A stretch of 35,145 nucleotides of DNA, from assembly GCA_016789605.1 (NCBI GenBank), contig JAEUQO010000039.1, positions 1 through 35,145 on the forward strand, in the 5' to 3' direction. Both the position numbers and the translations under genes were made by a program. The stretch comes from Acidobacteriota bacterium (GTDB taxonomy: Bacteria; Acidobacteriota; Blastocatellia; RBC074). The notes below the pieces were generated by a model. The model searched no databases. It saw nothing but the letters and a program-made list of their open reading frames with translations, and was not told the origin of the DNA. Shown in pieces: positions 27,478-35,145 of this stretch. Within the stretch, counting starts at the first letter, position 1. Each line of letters starts with the position of its first letter.

Positions 27478-28767
27478 ATGGCTGCGACCACACCCCCCAA
27501 ACCGACGGCTTCGCGTACGCCGCAAAGTGGCGGTTCGGTGATTCAAGGTTCGTTTCCGCACGGTTTGCCGGTGTTTCCCGCGCGTGGGATTGCCACGCAA
27601 GCGCGCGCGGTTCCGCCGCCAGCAGCCGCTCTGTCAGGAGCGCGCGGGCAGGTTCGGGCTGCGCAAGCGACTGCCTTGCAACCGCGTTTGGTCGCTCCGC
27701 GTGCGCCGCAACACGCCGTCTTGCAAAGAAAAGGCCAAGACACCGCATTGCAACTGCCTGCCCACCTGACGCAGTTTGGACGCGGCGGCGGCCAACCATT
27801 ACCGCCGCCCGTTCGAGCGCGCATGGAGTCTTTTTTCGGCGCAAGTTTCTCTGATGTGCGAGTTCACGTGGGGCCGCACGCGCCCGCCATCGGAGCCGTC
27901 GCGTTTACACACGGCTCGAACATTTATTTCGCGCCAGGACAGTACAATCCGGACAGCGCCCGCGGTCAGCAATTGATCGGACACGAATTGGCGCACGTGA
28001 TTCAACAACGAAGCGGTCGCGTGCGGAATCCGTTTGGGGCAGGCGTCGCGGTGGTGCAGGATCGCATGCTGGAAGCCGAAGCCGAACGCGCCGGACAATC
28101 GTTTGCCCAGTCGCAATTGTTGATTCAGGCAAAGATGCCGCGCGTGCCAACGCCGCGTGCGCCGGTTCGAAAACCTGCTGCGCTGCAGTTGAAGCGCAAT
28201 CGCGCATTCGTAATCCAGCGCATGCAGGGACCACAATACGTAGAGGAACGAAATGCCGGGGACGTTAAAGAAGCTCTGAATATGTTTCCCCGAATCAGTG
28301 ACGGCGTCACGGCCGGTGTGGATCGCGGGCCAGCGGGCAGGTTTGTGCGGGGACGAGTGAATTTCAACTCGTTGCCAGTCAAAGTCAAGACTATGATCCT
28401 CGAAATCAACGCATCCGACGACCCCTTGTGGGCTTCAGCGGGAGTCGCCGAATCCGGGCTGCGAGACTTTCACGCGAATTTTGGCGGGCATTTGCCAGAA
28501 TCAGACCCCGCCGGAGTGGTTGGAGCAAAAGCACAGAATTACCGGCAAGTCGCTACGGATTCATATTCTGATCGGATAGATAAACGAGGACGACAAGCGC
28601 AATATGCTGAATTCCATATCAATACGTCAGGATTGGGAAAGGCATTCCGCCTGCTTTACGATTACGTCAACAACACGTTTTATATCAGTATCAGCCATTA
28701 CAACATCTGGCGAGGGCCTGACGGAGCCGAACGAAATCCCTTTTTTGAAGTAATTGGTATTCCTTAG
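27478..28767 (+). CDS. DUF4157 (eCIS-core type) protein with unrecognised C-terminal domain
   Basis: The 429-residue protein has a Pro/Ala/Gln-rich, probably disordered N-terminus (1-100). A DUF4157 domain lies at about 105-180: PLPPPVRARMESFFGASFSD, VRVHVGPHA, AVAFTHGSNIYFAPGQY, then HELAH at 169-173 within GHELAHVIQQ. HExxH is a zinc metallopeptidase motif. DUF4157 proteins are often linked to extracellular contractile injection systems, as cargo or associated proteins. Residues about 180-245 are a Gln/Arg-rich linker. Residues about 245-429 (MQGPQYVEERNAGDVKEAL to FFEVIGIP) form a compact domain that I cannot name. There is no signal peptide. No sheath, tube or baseplate gene is in this window, so it is an orphan here. 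A weak GAGAAAG lies upstream of the ATG. Confidence 0.85.
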   Translation: MAATTPPKPTASRTPQSGGSVIQGSFPHGLPVFPARGIATQARAVPPPAAALSGARGQVRAAQATALQPRLVAPRAPQHAVLQRKGQDTALQLPAHLTQFGRGGGQPLPPPVRARMESFFGASFSDVRVHVGPHAPAIGAVAFTHGSNIYFAPGQYNPDSARGQQLIGHELAHVIQQRSGRVRNPFGAGVAVVQDRMLEAEAERAGQSFAQSQLLIQAKMPRVPTPRAPVRKPAALQLKRNRAFVIQRMQGPQYVEERNAGDVKEALNMFPRISDGVTAGVDRGPAGRFVRGRVNFNSLPVKVKTMILEINASDDPLWASAGVAESGLRDFHANFGGHLPESDPAGVVGAKAQNYRQVATDSYSDRIDKRGRQAQYAEFHINTSGLGKAFRLLYDYVNNTFYISISHYNIWRGPDGAERNPFFEVIGIP

Positions 28768-28784
28768 CCAGGCCAGAAGCCAAG

Positions 28785-29969
28785 TTAGATGATTTGCGCG
28801 GAGCGCAGTTGCGCCAACTCTTCCGCCGACCAACCTAAATCTTGCAGCACTTCGTCTGTGTGTTCACCCAGCGTCGGAGCGCGATGTCGGATGCCGCCCG
28901 GGGTTTCCGACAACCGCGTGGCGGTTTCTGCGGCGGGCACGGCTTTTTCCGCGCCGGGATACTCCATAAAGTTGAACAGCTTGCGTGCTTGCACCTGTGG
29001 ATCAGCGAACACTTCGCCCAACGAATGCACTTTTCCGCAGGGCACGCGCGCGGCTTCCAGTTGCTGGATGGCTTCTTCGGTCGTTCGTTCAGCGGCCCAG
29101 ACGTTCATCGCTTCGTTGATGATCGGGTGATTGTTAGCGCGCGTGATGTCGTCTACACAACGTGCGTCCTCGATCAGGTCAGGGCGACCGACCAGATTGG
29201 CCCAGCGTTTGAACATCGGTTGGCCAATCACCTGCACGATGAGCCAGCCGTCTTTGGTTTGGTACACGTCGTTTGGCGCCGCGTGATATCCGGTGTTGCC
29301 TTGTTGTTGGCGTACCAGATCAAGCACATGGCGTTCAGCCAGCAGAGCTTGCATAAATGTCGCGCCAGTGGCGAGCAGCGAGGCATCCACGATTTGCCCT
29401 TTGCCGCTGCGTGCACGTTCAAACAGCGCGACCATTGTGCCAAATGCCGCGTGCAACGCTGTTCCGTAATCCGCAAAGTTGACGACGCTGCGCAGCGGTG
29501 GGCCAGGGAAGCCCGTCAGACTCATTGCGCCAGACATTGCCTGCACAACCGAATCAAAACCGACGCGGTTGGCATAGGGCCCTTCGTGTCCAAAGGTCGA
29601 AATGCGCGTCAGGATGATGTCGGGTTTGATGGCGGTCAGCGATTCGTAATCCAGGCCGGTTTTGGCCAGCACGTCCAACGGTAAATTGGCGACCACCACA
29701 TCGGCAGAGACAATCAGCCGCCGTTTGATTTCGGCGCTGTCAGGATGCCCCAGGTTGAGCGTGACGCTTTTTTTGTTCCGGTTGAGCGTGATGAACATCG
29801 GGCCTTCGCCCTGTTCGGTGATCGGCGCGACATAACGGTCTTCGCCGCCTTCACGCCGTTCCACGCGAATCACTTCCGCGCCGAAATCGGCCAGCAACAT
29901 CGCGCAATACGGCCCGGCGATATAACGGCCAAAATCCAGCACCCGAATTCCTGCCAGAGGTAATGACAT
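28785..29969 (-). CDS. CaiB/BaiF-type (family III) CoA-transferase
   Basis: The 394-residue protein is full length for family III CoA-transferases, which move CoA between carboxylic acids through an aspartyl-CoA anhydride. It shows the N-terminal signature [20 protein letters not shown] and [44 protein letters not shown] and MSLTGFPG follow. The probable catalytic Asp167 is in [12 protein letters not shown]. The C-terminal part ([39 protein letters not shown]) is typical. It is cytoplasmic. The substrate cannot be read from sequence; formyl-, succinyl- or carnitine-type acids are possible. The gene is convergent with the DUF4157 gene, with 17 bases between them. Confidence 0.93.
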   Translation of the reverse strand: MSLPLAGIRVLDFGRYIAGPYCAMLLADFGAEVIRVERREGGEDRYVAPITEQGEGPMFITLNRNKKSVTLNLGHPDSAEIKRRLIVSADVVVANLPLDVLAKTGLDYESLTAIKPDIILTRISTFGHEGPYANRVGFDSVVQAMSGAMSLTGFPGPPLRSVVNFADYGTALHAAFGTMVALFERARSGKGQIVDASLLATGATFMQALLAERHVLDLVRQQQGNTGYHAAPNDVYQTKDGWLIVQVIGQPMFKRWANLVGRPDLIEDARCVDDITRANNHPIINEAMNVWAAERTTEEAIQQLEAARVPCGKVHSLGEVFADPQVQARKLFNFMEYPGAEKAVPAAETATRLSETPGGIRHRAPTLGEHTDEVLQDLGWSAEELAQLRSAQII

Positions 29970-30014
29970 AATGAGGTAACGAACGAATTCTGTAACTAAA
30001 TCGTAACAGCCGTC

Positions 30015-30094
30015 ATCAGAACACGCGACGCTGAAACATTCCGATGAATCTTGGCGTCCTGACTTTGCCGTGTACCAATGTCGCGTGTTCTGAT
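30015..30094. repeat. Perfect 15-base inverted repeat with 50-base interior
   Basis: ATCAGAACACGCGAC at 30015-30029 is the exact reverse complement of 30080-30094. It fills much of the gap between the CoA-transferase start and the hydrolase stop. It could be a small inverted-repeat element, a long-loop RNA structure or a paired operator. No U-tract follows. Confidence 0.6.
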
Positions 30095-30132
30095 TTAGCC
30101 AATGTAACTCTCTCGGTCATCGCTCACCGCGC

Positions 30133-31926
30133 TTAACGCGGGATCACCGGCAACACGATGGCTGACGGATGTTCAGCGTCGTGATAGATGGTTTGTTTGG
30201 CTTTGTTGCTTTTCGATCCGCCGAGCGTCGCTTCGCCGGTGTTCAGGTTGCGGTTGAAGCGTGGAAAGTTGCTGCTCGACACGTATACGCGAATGCGGTG
30301 GCCCGCTTTGAAAACGTTGCTCGTTGACCACAAATCAATGGTGTATTTGTAGATTTTGCCCGGTTCAATCGGTTCGGCGCGTTCCGTGGAGTTGCGATAG
30401 CGCGCGCGAATGATGCCGTCCGTCAGAAAGCGCGCATAACCAGAAGCGTCTACATCGGCGATCAACGCCGTGAAATCGGTGTCAGGCGCGGAACTGGCGG
30501 CAAACAGTTCGACCGAGAGGTTGCCGGTTACTTCCAGATCGCGTGTGAGCGGCGGCGTGGAAAATACCAGCACATCCTGGCGCGTTTCGTTGGGCTGTTG
30601 GCTAAACGGTCCCGGCAATGTGCCGCCGCAACAAAGACGACCGCCAATGGTGGGCACGGGGTTTTGCGGGTCGTATTCGTACGTGTCAGGCGTTTCCTTG
30701 CCAGGAGTTTGGGTAGAAAGCTGACCGTCGCCGCTTACGGAATTGGCTCCCTTGTTCGTGTGAAAGTAATACTTGGTGTATTGCGTACGAGCCAGCGGAA
30801 ATTCTTTTTCGTCGCGCCAGACGTTGTCACCCATCACAAAAATGCGCACTGGCGCATCGCTGGCAAATTCGTTTTTGATGCCTTTCAGCGCGTAATCAAA
30901 CCATTTCAGGATGGTGCCGTTCATGTCCAGCACGGCCTGTTTGCCAAATGTCACGTCGCCAATTTTGCCTTCGGGCGAAGTCGCCGCGTGCGCCCACGGG
31001 CCGACCAGCAGTCGTTGTCCGGCGCGGGCTTCCGCCGTGGCTGCACTTTTGCGCATTGCGACGTAATTGCCGATGGAGCCTTTCAAAAAGATGTCGTGCC
31101 AGCCACCGGAATGCAGCGCCTTGATGTCGAGCTGGCTGTAATGATCCGAAATTTTCCAGCGCTTCCAGTAATCGTCGTTGCGTTCGTGTTCGATCCAATC
31201 GCGAAAGTACGGCGCGACATCGGCAACCGTCGGCAGTCCGATCAGCTTGTAATCTTCGACCGGCAACTGAGTCAGCCATTCGTTGAATTTCGACATTCCG
31301 CCAGCTTTGCGACGCAACGTGTCTTGCGCCAGACCGGTCGTCCAGGTGCTGGAAAACGCCTGCATCCAGGCGCCGCCTTGATAGGTCCAGCCTTCGTAAT
31401 ATTCCGAAGCGGTCACATATGGGAAAATCGCTTTCAGGTGCGGCGGTTTGGCGATGGCGGCCAGCATCTGCGTTGCGCCTACGTATGATCCGCCGTAGGT
31501 GCCCACCATGCCGTTGGAGTATTCCAAACCGGCAGCCCATTCGACGGTGTCGTAGCCGTCGTTCATTTCATACTTGAAGGGATAGAACTCACCCTCGGAA
31601 TCGAAACGCCCGCGTGTGTCCTGTTGCACCACAACATAACCACGCGCCGCCAGAAACATCCCCGTCGCCGGATCACGCCGGTTGTATGGCGTACGCGTCA
31701 ACAACACGGGAAATTTGCCCGAAGCTTTGGGGCGGTAAATGTCCGCGACCAGCGACACGCCGTCACGCATTTTTACCCGCACGCCGGAATGTACGATGAC
31801 GGCATATTCTTCGCTGGCGGGAGCAGTCGCTTGCGCAAACGAAATCGTGCTATACGCGCTGACCGCCAGCCACAGGCTCAGCGAGAACAGCAGAAAATGA
31901 GACAGACCGCGAGGAGTTCTTTGCAT
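30133..31926 (-). CDS. Exported CocE/NonD-family serine hydrolase
   Basis: The 597-residue product starts at ATG 31926, chosen because a signal peptide begins there (GLSHFLLFSLSLWLAVSAYS, then ISFAQ). A longer frame reaches 32055. The alpha/beta-hydrolase core shows RTPYNRRD (Tyr81, oxyanion position in CocE), the nucleophile elbow GTYGGSYVGA with Ser147, Asp278 in GGWHDIF, and His313 in LVGPWAHA. These form a complete CocE-like triad. The C-terminal region (from about 430) is the jelly-roll domain of the S15/CocE class (LEVTGNLSVELFAASSAPD, FKAGHRIRVYVSSSNFPRF). The family includes cocaine esterase, alpha-amino-acid ester hydrolases and glutaryl-7-ACA acylases. The natural substrate here is unknown; esters or acylated amino acids in the periplasm are likely. 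Confidence 0.92.
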   Translation of the reverse strand: MQRTPRGLSHFLLFSLSLWLAVSAYSTISFAQATAPASEEYAVIVHSGVRVKMRDGVSLVADIYRPKASGKFPVLLTRTPYNRRDPATGMFLAARGYVVVQQDTRGRFDSEGEFYPFKYEMNDGYDTVEWAAGLEYSNGMVGTYGGSYVGATQMLAAIAKPPHLKAIFPYVTASEYYEGWTYQGGAWMQAFSSTWTTGLAQDTLRRKAGGMSKFNEWLTQLPVEDYKLIGLPTVADVAPYFRDWIEHERNDDYWKRWKISDHYSQLDIKALHSGGWHDIFLKGSIGNYVAMRKSAATAEARAGQRLLVGPWAHAATSPEGKIGDVTFGKQAVLDMNGTILKWFDYALKGIKNEFASDAPVRIFVMGDNVWRDEKEFPLARTQYTKYYFHTNKGANSVSGDGQLSTQTPGKETPDTYEYDPQNPVPTIGGRLCCGGTLPGPFSQQPNETRQDVLVFSTPPLTRDLEVTGNLSVELFAASSAPDTDFTALIADVDASGYARFLTDGIIRARYRNSTERAEPIEPGKIYKYTIDLWSTSNVFKAGHRIRVYVSSSNFPRFNRNLNTGEATLGGSKSNKAKQTIYHDAEHPSAIVLPVIPR

Positions 31927-32108
31927 AAGTTGGGCTCGATTCTTTGGGATTGGTTTTGCCGAAAAGCGGCGCGATGGTACTGGATTCCGGGCAGAGCGTC
32001 TAGCGCCTGGAATCAACTTTACCCGAAGCCTTGCGGGGTGGTATTTAGCTTCCACCCTGTCGCTGTTTCAGAACGCAACCGCATCTGGTTCTTTATAGGA
32101 GGCTGGTT

Positions 32109-33131
32109 ATGAAACTGTTCCGATTCTCGTTGCTGTTGTTGGTTGGGTGTCTGTCGCTGGTTTCTGTCGTCGCCTATGGCGGAAAAAAGACGCCTGACCG
32201 ATCGGCTTCGGCCCCCGCCGCAGCGCTCCTTGGCAGACTCAACGAATTTGTGCTCGATGGCACGGAATCCTGTGTGGAAATCAGAAAGGGAAGTAGCGCC
32301 ATTCGGCCAGCGCTTACGGCGGTGACCAATGCCGCCAATTACATCAACCGCATTGCGCCGGGCGGATTGGCCGTGGTGTGGGGCGAACGGTTTTCTGATC
32401 CGGGCGAAGAATATATCGCCACGCGTGCGCCGTATGCGCGGTCGCTGGGCAGAGTGCAAGTGCTATGGCGGGCTGCTGATTGGGATGGAATGATTTCCGG
32501 CTCACGAAACCGTTGCGGCTGGCGCGCTGCGCCACTGTTGTATGTCGGCCCGAACCAGATCAACTTTCAAGTGCCGATGTTTTACTACAAACCGTTTAGC
32601 GAAGAAGAAGGCGATGGTTACGCGCAGTTTTCAAACTTCGAGGGACGGGAATACGAGTTCATTGTGTTGCAGGTGTTGCGCGACGGCGTGACCAAGGTCA
32701 GTTCGAATACGTTCAGGCTGAAGATCAATTCGCACGCGCCGGAATTTTTCGGCAATTCGTTTTTCAATTTCCCGTCATGGGAGCAACCGGCTGAGGTGGC
32801 TCCGGGACAAACGTTTGTGACGTACCTAACGGGGCTGGGCAAGATTTCAGATCACGAACCAGAAGGTTATTTGCCGCCGCAACCGCCCTGGACGACGGCG
32901 TATCCGACGGTCATCGAATACCGCACAGTTCACGGCATTCGTTTGTTGCGCGCGCCATTTCTGTTTGCCGGACGTGCGCCTGGGTTTGTGGGCGTAGATC
33001 AAGTCAACTTTACTTTGCCCAGCTTGCCGTTGGTTTCAGGGCAAGGCGTTTCAATTCACGTTTGCACCGGGTCAGACAATGCCGACCGTTGCAGTGAAAG
33101 GGGCGTCCCCTTGATTTACCGCACGCCCTGA
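32109..33131 (+). CDS. Exported protein of the Solibacter-type TIGR03437 family
   Basis: The 340-residue product starts at ATG 32109 behind a strong AGGAGG. The N-terminus is a signal sequence (MKLFRFSLLLLVGCLSLVSV). LVGC could be a short lipobox at Cys13, but normal cleavage near residue 23 is also possible. From about 75 the sequence has the repeat-like hallmarks of TIGR03437: VTNAANYINRIAPGGLAVVW, LYVGPNQINFQVP, FVTYLTGLGKISD, FAGRAPGFVGVDQVNFTLPS. These describe a beta-rich Ig-like domain common at C-termini of secreted Acidobacteria proteins. Here it makes up nearly the whole protein. The function is unknown. It is divergent from the hydrolase gene; 182 bases lie between their starts. 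Confidence 0.85.
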   Translation: MKLFRFSLLLLVGCLSLVSVVAYGGKKTPDRSASAPAAALLGRLNEFVLDGTESCVEIRKGSSAIRPALTAVTNAANYINRIAPGGLAVVWGERFSDPGEEYIATRAPYARSLGRVQVLWRAADWDGMISGSRNRCGWRAAPLLYVGPNQINFQVPMFYYKPFSEEEGDGYAQFSNFEGREYEFIVLQVLRDGVTKVSSNTFRLKINSHAPEFFGNSFFNFPSWEQPAEVAPGQTFVTYLTGLGKISDHEPEGYLPPQPPWTTAYPTVIEYRTVHGIRLLRAPFLFAGRAPGFVGVDQVNFTLPSLPLVSGQGVSIHVCTGSDNADRCSERGVPLIYRTP

Positions 33132-33133
33132 CC

Positions 33134-33634
33134 TCAGGGCTTTTCCAGCGCATAAACAAAGTGCTGATAGCCGCGCCAGAAGATTTCCTTTTCGATCTGC
33201 AAGCCGTTGCGCTCGGCGACGCGGCGCGAAGGCAAATTTTCCGGGCGAATCATGGAGATGATTCGTTTGCGTCCTAACTGTGCAAACGCAAAGTCCATAC
33301 AGGCGCGCGCGGCTTCGGTTGCATAACCCTGGCCCCAGTGCTGAGGGTTGAAGTGATACAACACCTCAAGCTCTTCCACGCCCTCCACTTCCTGAAAATA
33401 CAGCCCGCAATCACCAACGAATTGCCCGTTTTGTTTTTCGATCACAGCACAAACGCCAAAGCCGCATTGCTCATAGCGGGCGAGAACGCGTTCGATCCAG
33501 GCTTTCATTTCGTCGCGGTCGAGCGTTTTCGGAAAAAAACGCATCGCGTCAGGATTGCCCCAGATGGCCAGCAGGTCTGTCAGATCATCTGGCGTAATCG
33601 GGCGTAACAGTAAGCGAGTGGTTTCAAGTGTCAT
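33134..33634 (-). CDS. GNAT-family N-acetyltransferase (RimJ/RimL type)
   Basis: The 166-residue product starts at ATG 33634, preceded by GTGAGG at a spacing of six. A GTG four codons upstream overlaps that site and is less likely. The opening TTRLLLRPITPDDLTDLLAI is typical of RimJ/RimL-like acetyltransferases. The acetyl-CoA loop is HWGQGYATEAARACMDFAF, and LPSRRVAERNGLQIEKE follows near the C-terminus. It is cytoplasmic. Members acetylate ribosomal-protein N-termini, antibiotics or small amines; the substrate cannot be told. Its stop lies two bases from the stop of the convergent gene. Confidence 0.9.
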   Translation of the reverse strand: MTLETTRLLLRPITPDDLTDLLAIWGNPDAMRFFPKTLDRDEMKAWIERVLARYEQCGFGVCAVIEKQNGQFVGDCGLYFQEVEGVEELEVLYHFNPQHWGQGYATEAARACMDFAFAQLGRKRIISMIRPENLPSRRVAERNGLQIEKEIFWRGYQHFVYALEKP

Positions 33635-33687
33635 CGTCTGCCTCACCCCCTCAACATAGATCGGTTTTCAACTCGCTTTACGGATTG

Positions 33688-33750
33688 GCCACAGAGCCAC
33701 GGAGGCTCAGAGAAATACTTAAAACCTTTGTGGCTCTGTGCCTCTGTGGC
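33688..33750. repeat. GCCACAGAG inverted repeat element
   Basis: GCCACAGAG at 33688-33696 is the reverse complement of CTCTGTGGC at 33742-33750. The inner halves carry related GAGCCAC and GTGGCTC words. The CACAGAG-rich composition differs from flanking DNA. It looks like a dispersed intergenic repeat, but only one copy was noticed in this window. Confidence 0.5.
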
Positions 33751-33919
33751 AAAACCCATACGCCAAAATGAAATCTGATCTAGATAGATAAAGTTCGGAT
33801 TTGCGCCGCGATTCTCTTGGCGATTTGCCTTGGGCGCAAGCTGTTTGTCACGGAAATGATGGACAAGCGCGAGCGCATCGCGTATACCCTGACCATACTA
33901 GTAAAGCTGGTAAAGAAGT

Positions 33920-33944
33920 TGCCAACGCCGCTCCGGCGTTGGCA
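33920..33944. repeat. Perfect ten-base hairpin (REP-like)
   Basis: TGCCAACGCC (33920-33929) and GGCGTTGGCA (33935-33944) flank a five-base loop. It lies 34 bases upstream of the VOC start. It could be a REP-type palindrome or a 5'-UTR structure. There is no U-tract on the plus strand. Confidence 0.6.
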
Positions 33945-33977
33945 TCGCTACTCACTGACATCGTGTTGAAAGAGACC

Positions 33978-34919
33978 ATGAAAGCCTGGCTTGTCTGCGT
34001 CTCCGTCTTGGTTTTGTGGGGCGTGATTGCTTTGGCGCAAGCGCCGTCACGACCGGCCAGACCCTTGCGTCTGGCTGAGATTCAGTACCAGATCGGCGAC
34101 CGTCAGACTCTTGCGTCATTTTTTCAGGAGCATTTTGGCGCGCGCGCACTGCCCGCACCAGGCAATCCTGATGCTGTTGCGCGGGTAGATTTGCGCGCAG
34201 GCGAAAGTGTGATTCACCTGCTGCGCCAGGCTGCAGGAACGCGCGGTTCTGCGGATACGCCTGGTCCGGGGTATGGCGTGTACTGGTTGGGATTGCGCAC
34301 GGCGAATTTGCCGCAAACGCTCACCCGATTGGAAATCGGTGGCGTACGCGTACGTGAACGCGTGCTCGATCTGCCGCATGATGTGTTGACGCGGGCGGCA
34401 TTGATCGAAGGTCCGGGAGATAGTTTGATCGCCCTGGTTTTGCGCAAAGACCGGCGCATCGCAAACCGGCGTGACCCGGCTCCGCAATGGGGCGATTTTG
34501 GGTTGGATCACCTTTTCTTGTTAGTCAAAAGTGCCAAAGACAACGAGACCTTCTTTCGCGACGTGTTTGCCGGACGCGTGGTGAAAAGCCGTCCGCATTT
34601 AACGCTGATGAATGTCGGTGGCGTGACATTGGTGTTGGCAGAACCGGAAGTGCTTGGGCTGCGGCGTGAGCAAATGCACGCGCCAACAGAGCCTTCAGTT
34701 CGTGGTGGGGTGTTGCGTTTGGGGTTTTCGTCTCATGACGTGACCAAAGCGATCGCGACCGCGAAACGGCGTGGCGACCGTTTGTTACAACCGGCAGCAG
34801 ACACCGCCAGTGTGGCCAGCAGTACCGATTCGGCGGCGGCGGTCATTCTCAGCCCGGACGGATTGCCCTGTGCGTTGTTGCAGGAACGAGCGCCCGGGAA
34901 TGACAAAACGCGTCGGTGA
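33978..34919 (+). CDS. Exported two-domain VOC (glyoxalase-like) protein
   Basis: The 313-residue product starts at ATG 33978, chosen because a signal peptide starts there (MKAWLVCVSVLVLWGVIALA, QAPS). An upstream frame to 33801 crosses a hairpin and lacks support. GAAAGAG precedes the ATG. Two VOC-like units are visible. One spans about 28-155 (LRLAEIQYQIGDRQTLASFF, YGVYWLGLRTANLPQTLTRL). The other spans about 170-300 (FGLDHLFLLVKSAKDNETFF, RDVFAGRVVKSRPHLTLMNV, ILSPDGLPCALLQE). His in GLDHLFL is at a usual metal-ligand position; the first unit lacks the matching His, so only part of the metal site is present. The enzyme activity is uncertain. The next gene starts 50 bases later, so an operon is likely. 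Confidence 0.78.
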   Translation: MKAWLVCVSVLVLWGVIALAQAPSRPARPLRLAEIQYQIGDRQTLASFFQEHFGARALPAPGNPDAVARVDLRAGESVIHLLRQAAGTRGSADTPGPGYGVYWLGLRTANLPQTLTRLEIGGVRVRERVLDLPHDVLTRAALIEGPGDSLIALVLRKDRRIANRRDPAPQWGDFGLDHLFLLVKSAKDNETFFRDVFAGRVVKSRPHLTLMNVGGVTLVLAEPEVLGLRREQMHAPTEPSVRGGVLRLGFSSHDVTKAIATAKRRGDRLLQPAADTASVASSTDSAAAVILSPDGLPCALLQERAPGNDKTRR

Positions 34920-34969
34920 CGAGGATGAAGGCCGCTGACGTTTGTAATTTGAAACGAGGATTTTTTTCT

Positions 34970-35145
34970 ATGGAGATCAATCGCCGAGAGATGATCAAAA
35001 GCGGCGCTGCGGCGGGTGTCGGATTGACGTTGGGCAAGCTGACTGGTTTGGCTGCGGATTATGCCAGCTATGATGCGTTGGGATTGGCTGGTTTGGTCGC
35101 CAAAAAACAGGTCACGCCGCAGGAATTGCTGGACGCCGTGCGTCA
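34970..35145 (+). CDS. Tat-exported amidase-family protein (N-terminus only)
   Basis: The frame opens at ATG 34970 and runs off the window after 58 codons. MEINRREMIKSGAAAGVGLT is a twin-arginine export signal, which fits a cofactor-containing or pre-folded exported enzyme. The next residues (YASYDALGLAGLVAKKQVTP, QELLDAV) match the usual opening of amidase-signature enzymes. The Ser-cisSer-Lys triad would lie beyond the edge and cannot be checked. GAGG lies upstream across a T-run. It probably forms an operon with the VOC gene. Confidence 0.75.
   Translation, partial: MEINRREMIKSGAAAGVGLTLGKLTGLAADYASYDALGLAGLVAKKQVTPQELLDAVR

Larger units (their letters stand above)
33647..33977. other. 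Intergenic region with two inverted repeats
   Basis: These 331 bases hold the imperfect inverted repeat at 33688-33750 and the perfect hairpin at 33920-33944. The promoter of the VOC gene should also be here. A 37-codon ORF at 33856-33969 has no support. Confidence 0.5.

Noticed and set aside
33856..33969. 37-codon ORF upstream of the VOC gene
   Set aside because: It overlaps the REP-like hairpin and shows no recognisable sequence; it is more likely chance.

Overview
The window reads as a chromosome segment of an Acidobacteriota bacterium, probably a Blastocatellia- or Solibacter-like lineage. This is inferred from gene content only: a protein of the Solibacter-type C-terminal family (TIGR03437), a CadC-like winged-helix/TPR regulator, very large secreted mosaics built from NHL, RHS, DUF11, BACON and 'RLLDTR' modules, a CHAT/TPR protein and a DUF4157 protein. 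GC is moderate, and starts are often preceded by clear AGGAGG-type sites. No rRNA, tRNA, CRISPR array or intact transposase was seen.

Left part (1-16 kb), surface and secreted mosaics. A gene cut by the left edge encodes a secreted protein with a very long Thr-Pro linker encoded by a hexanucleotide array. It is divergent from a membrane-anchored winged-helix/TPR regulator (1636-3537). Next, on the minus strand, is a giant RHS/NHL gene (3556-11379). It is split by one in-frame TGA into a 1075-codon N-terminal part and a 1464-codon C-terminal part. Upstream of it is a secreted protein (11643-15479) with a seven-unit FG-GAP propeller, five Ig-like repeats and a block of three RLLDTR repeats. The same block, in the same order, is embedded in the neighbouring RHS gene. 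A strong hairpin separates these two genes.

Middle part (16-27 kb, minus strand). Three exported proteins lie close together in the order CHAT/TPR protease-like protein, TonB-C-like protein, DUF4384-like protein. Upstream are a DUF11 adhesin-like protein, an outer-membrane beta-barrel protein and a membrane Ser/Thr kinase whose C-terminal domain resembles the DUF4384-like protein. I infer a possible envelope signalling or proteolysis module. The DUF11 protein and the left-edge protein share a C-terminal domain that I cannot name.

Right part (27-35 kb), a mix of accessory and metabolic genes: a LOG-family phosphoribohydrolase, an orphan DUF4157 (eCIS-core type) protein with an unrecognised C-terminal domain, a CaiB-type CoA-transferase, an exported CocE-like serine hydrolase, a TIGR03437-type secreted protein, a GNAT acetyltransferase, an exported two-domain VOC protein, and the start of a Tat-exported amidase that runs off the right edge. 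Several hairpins and inverted repeats lie between these genes.
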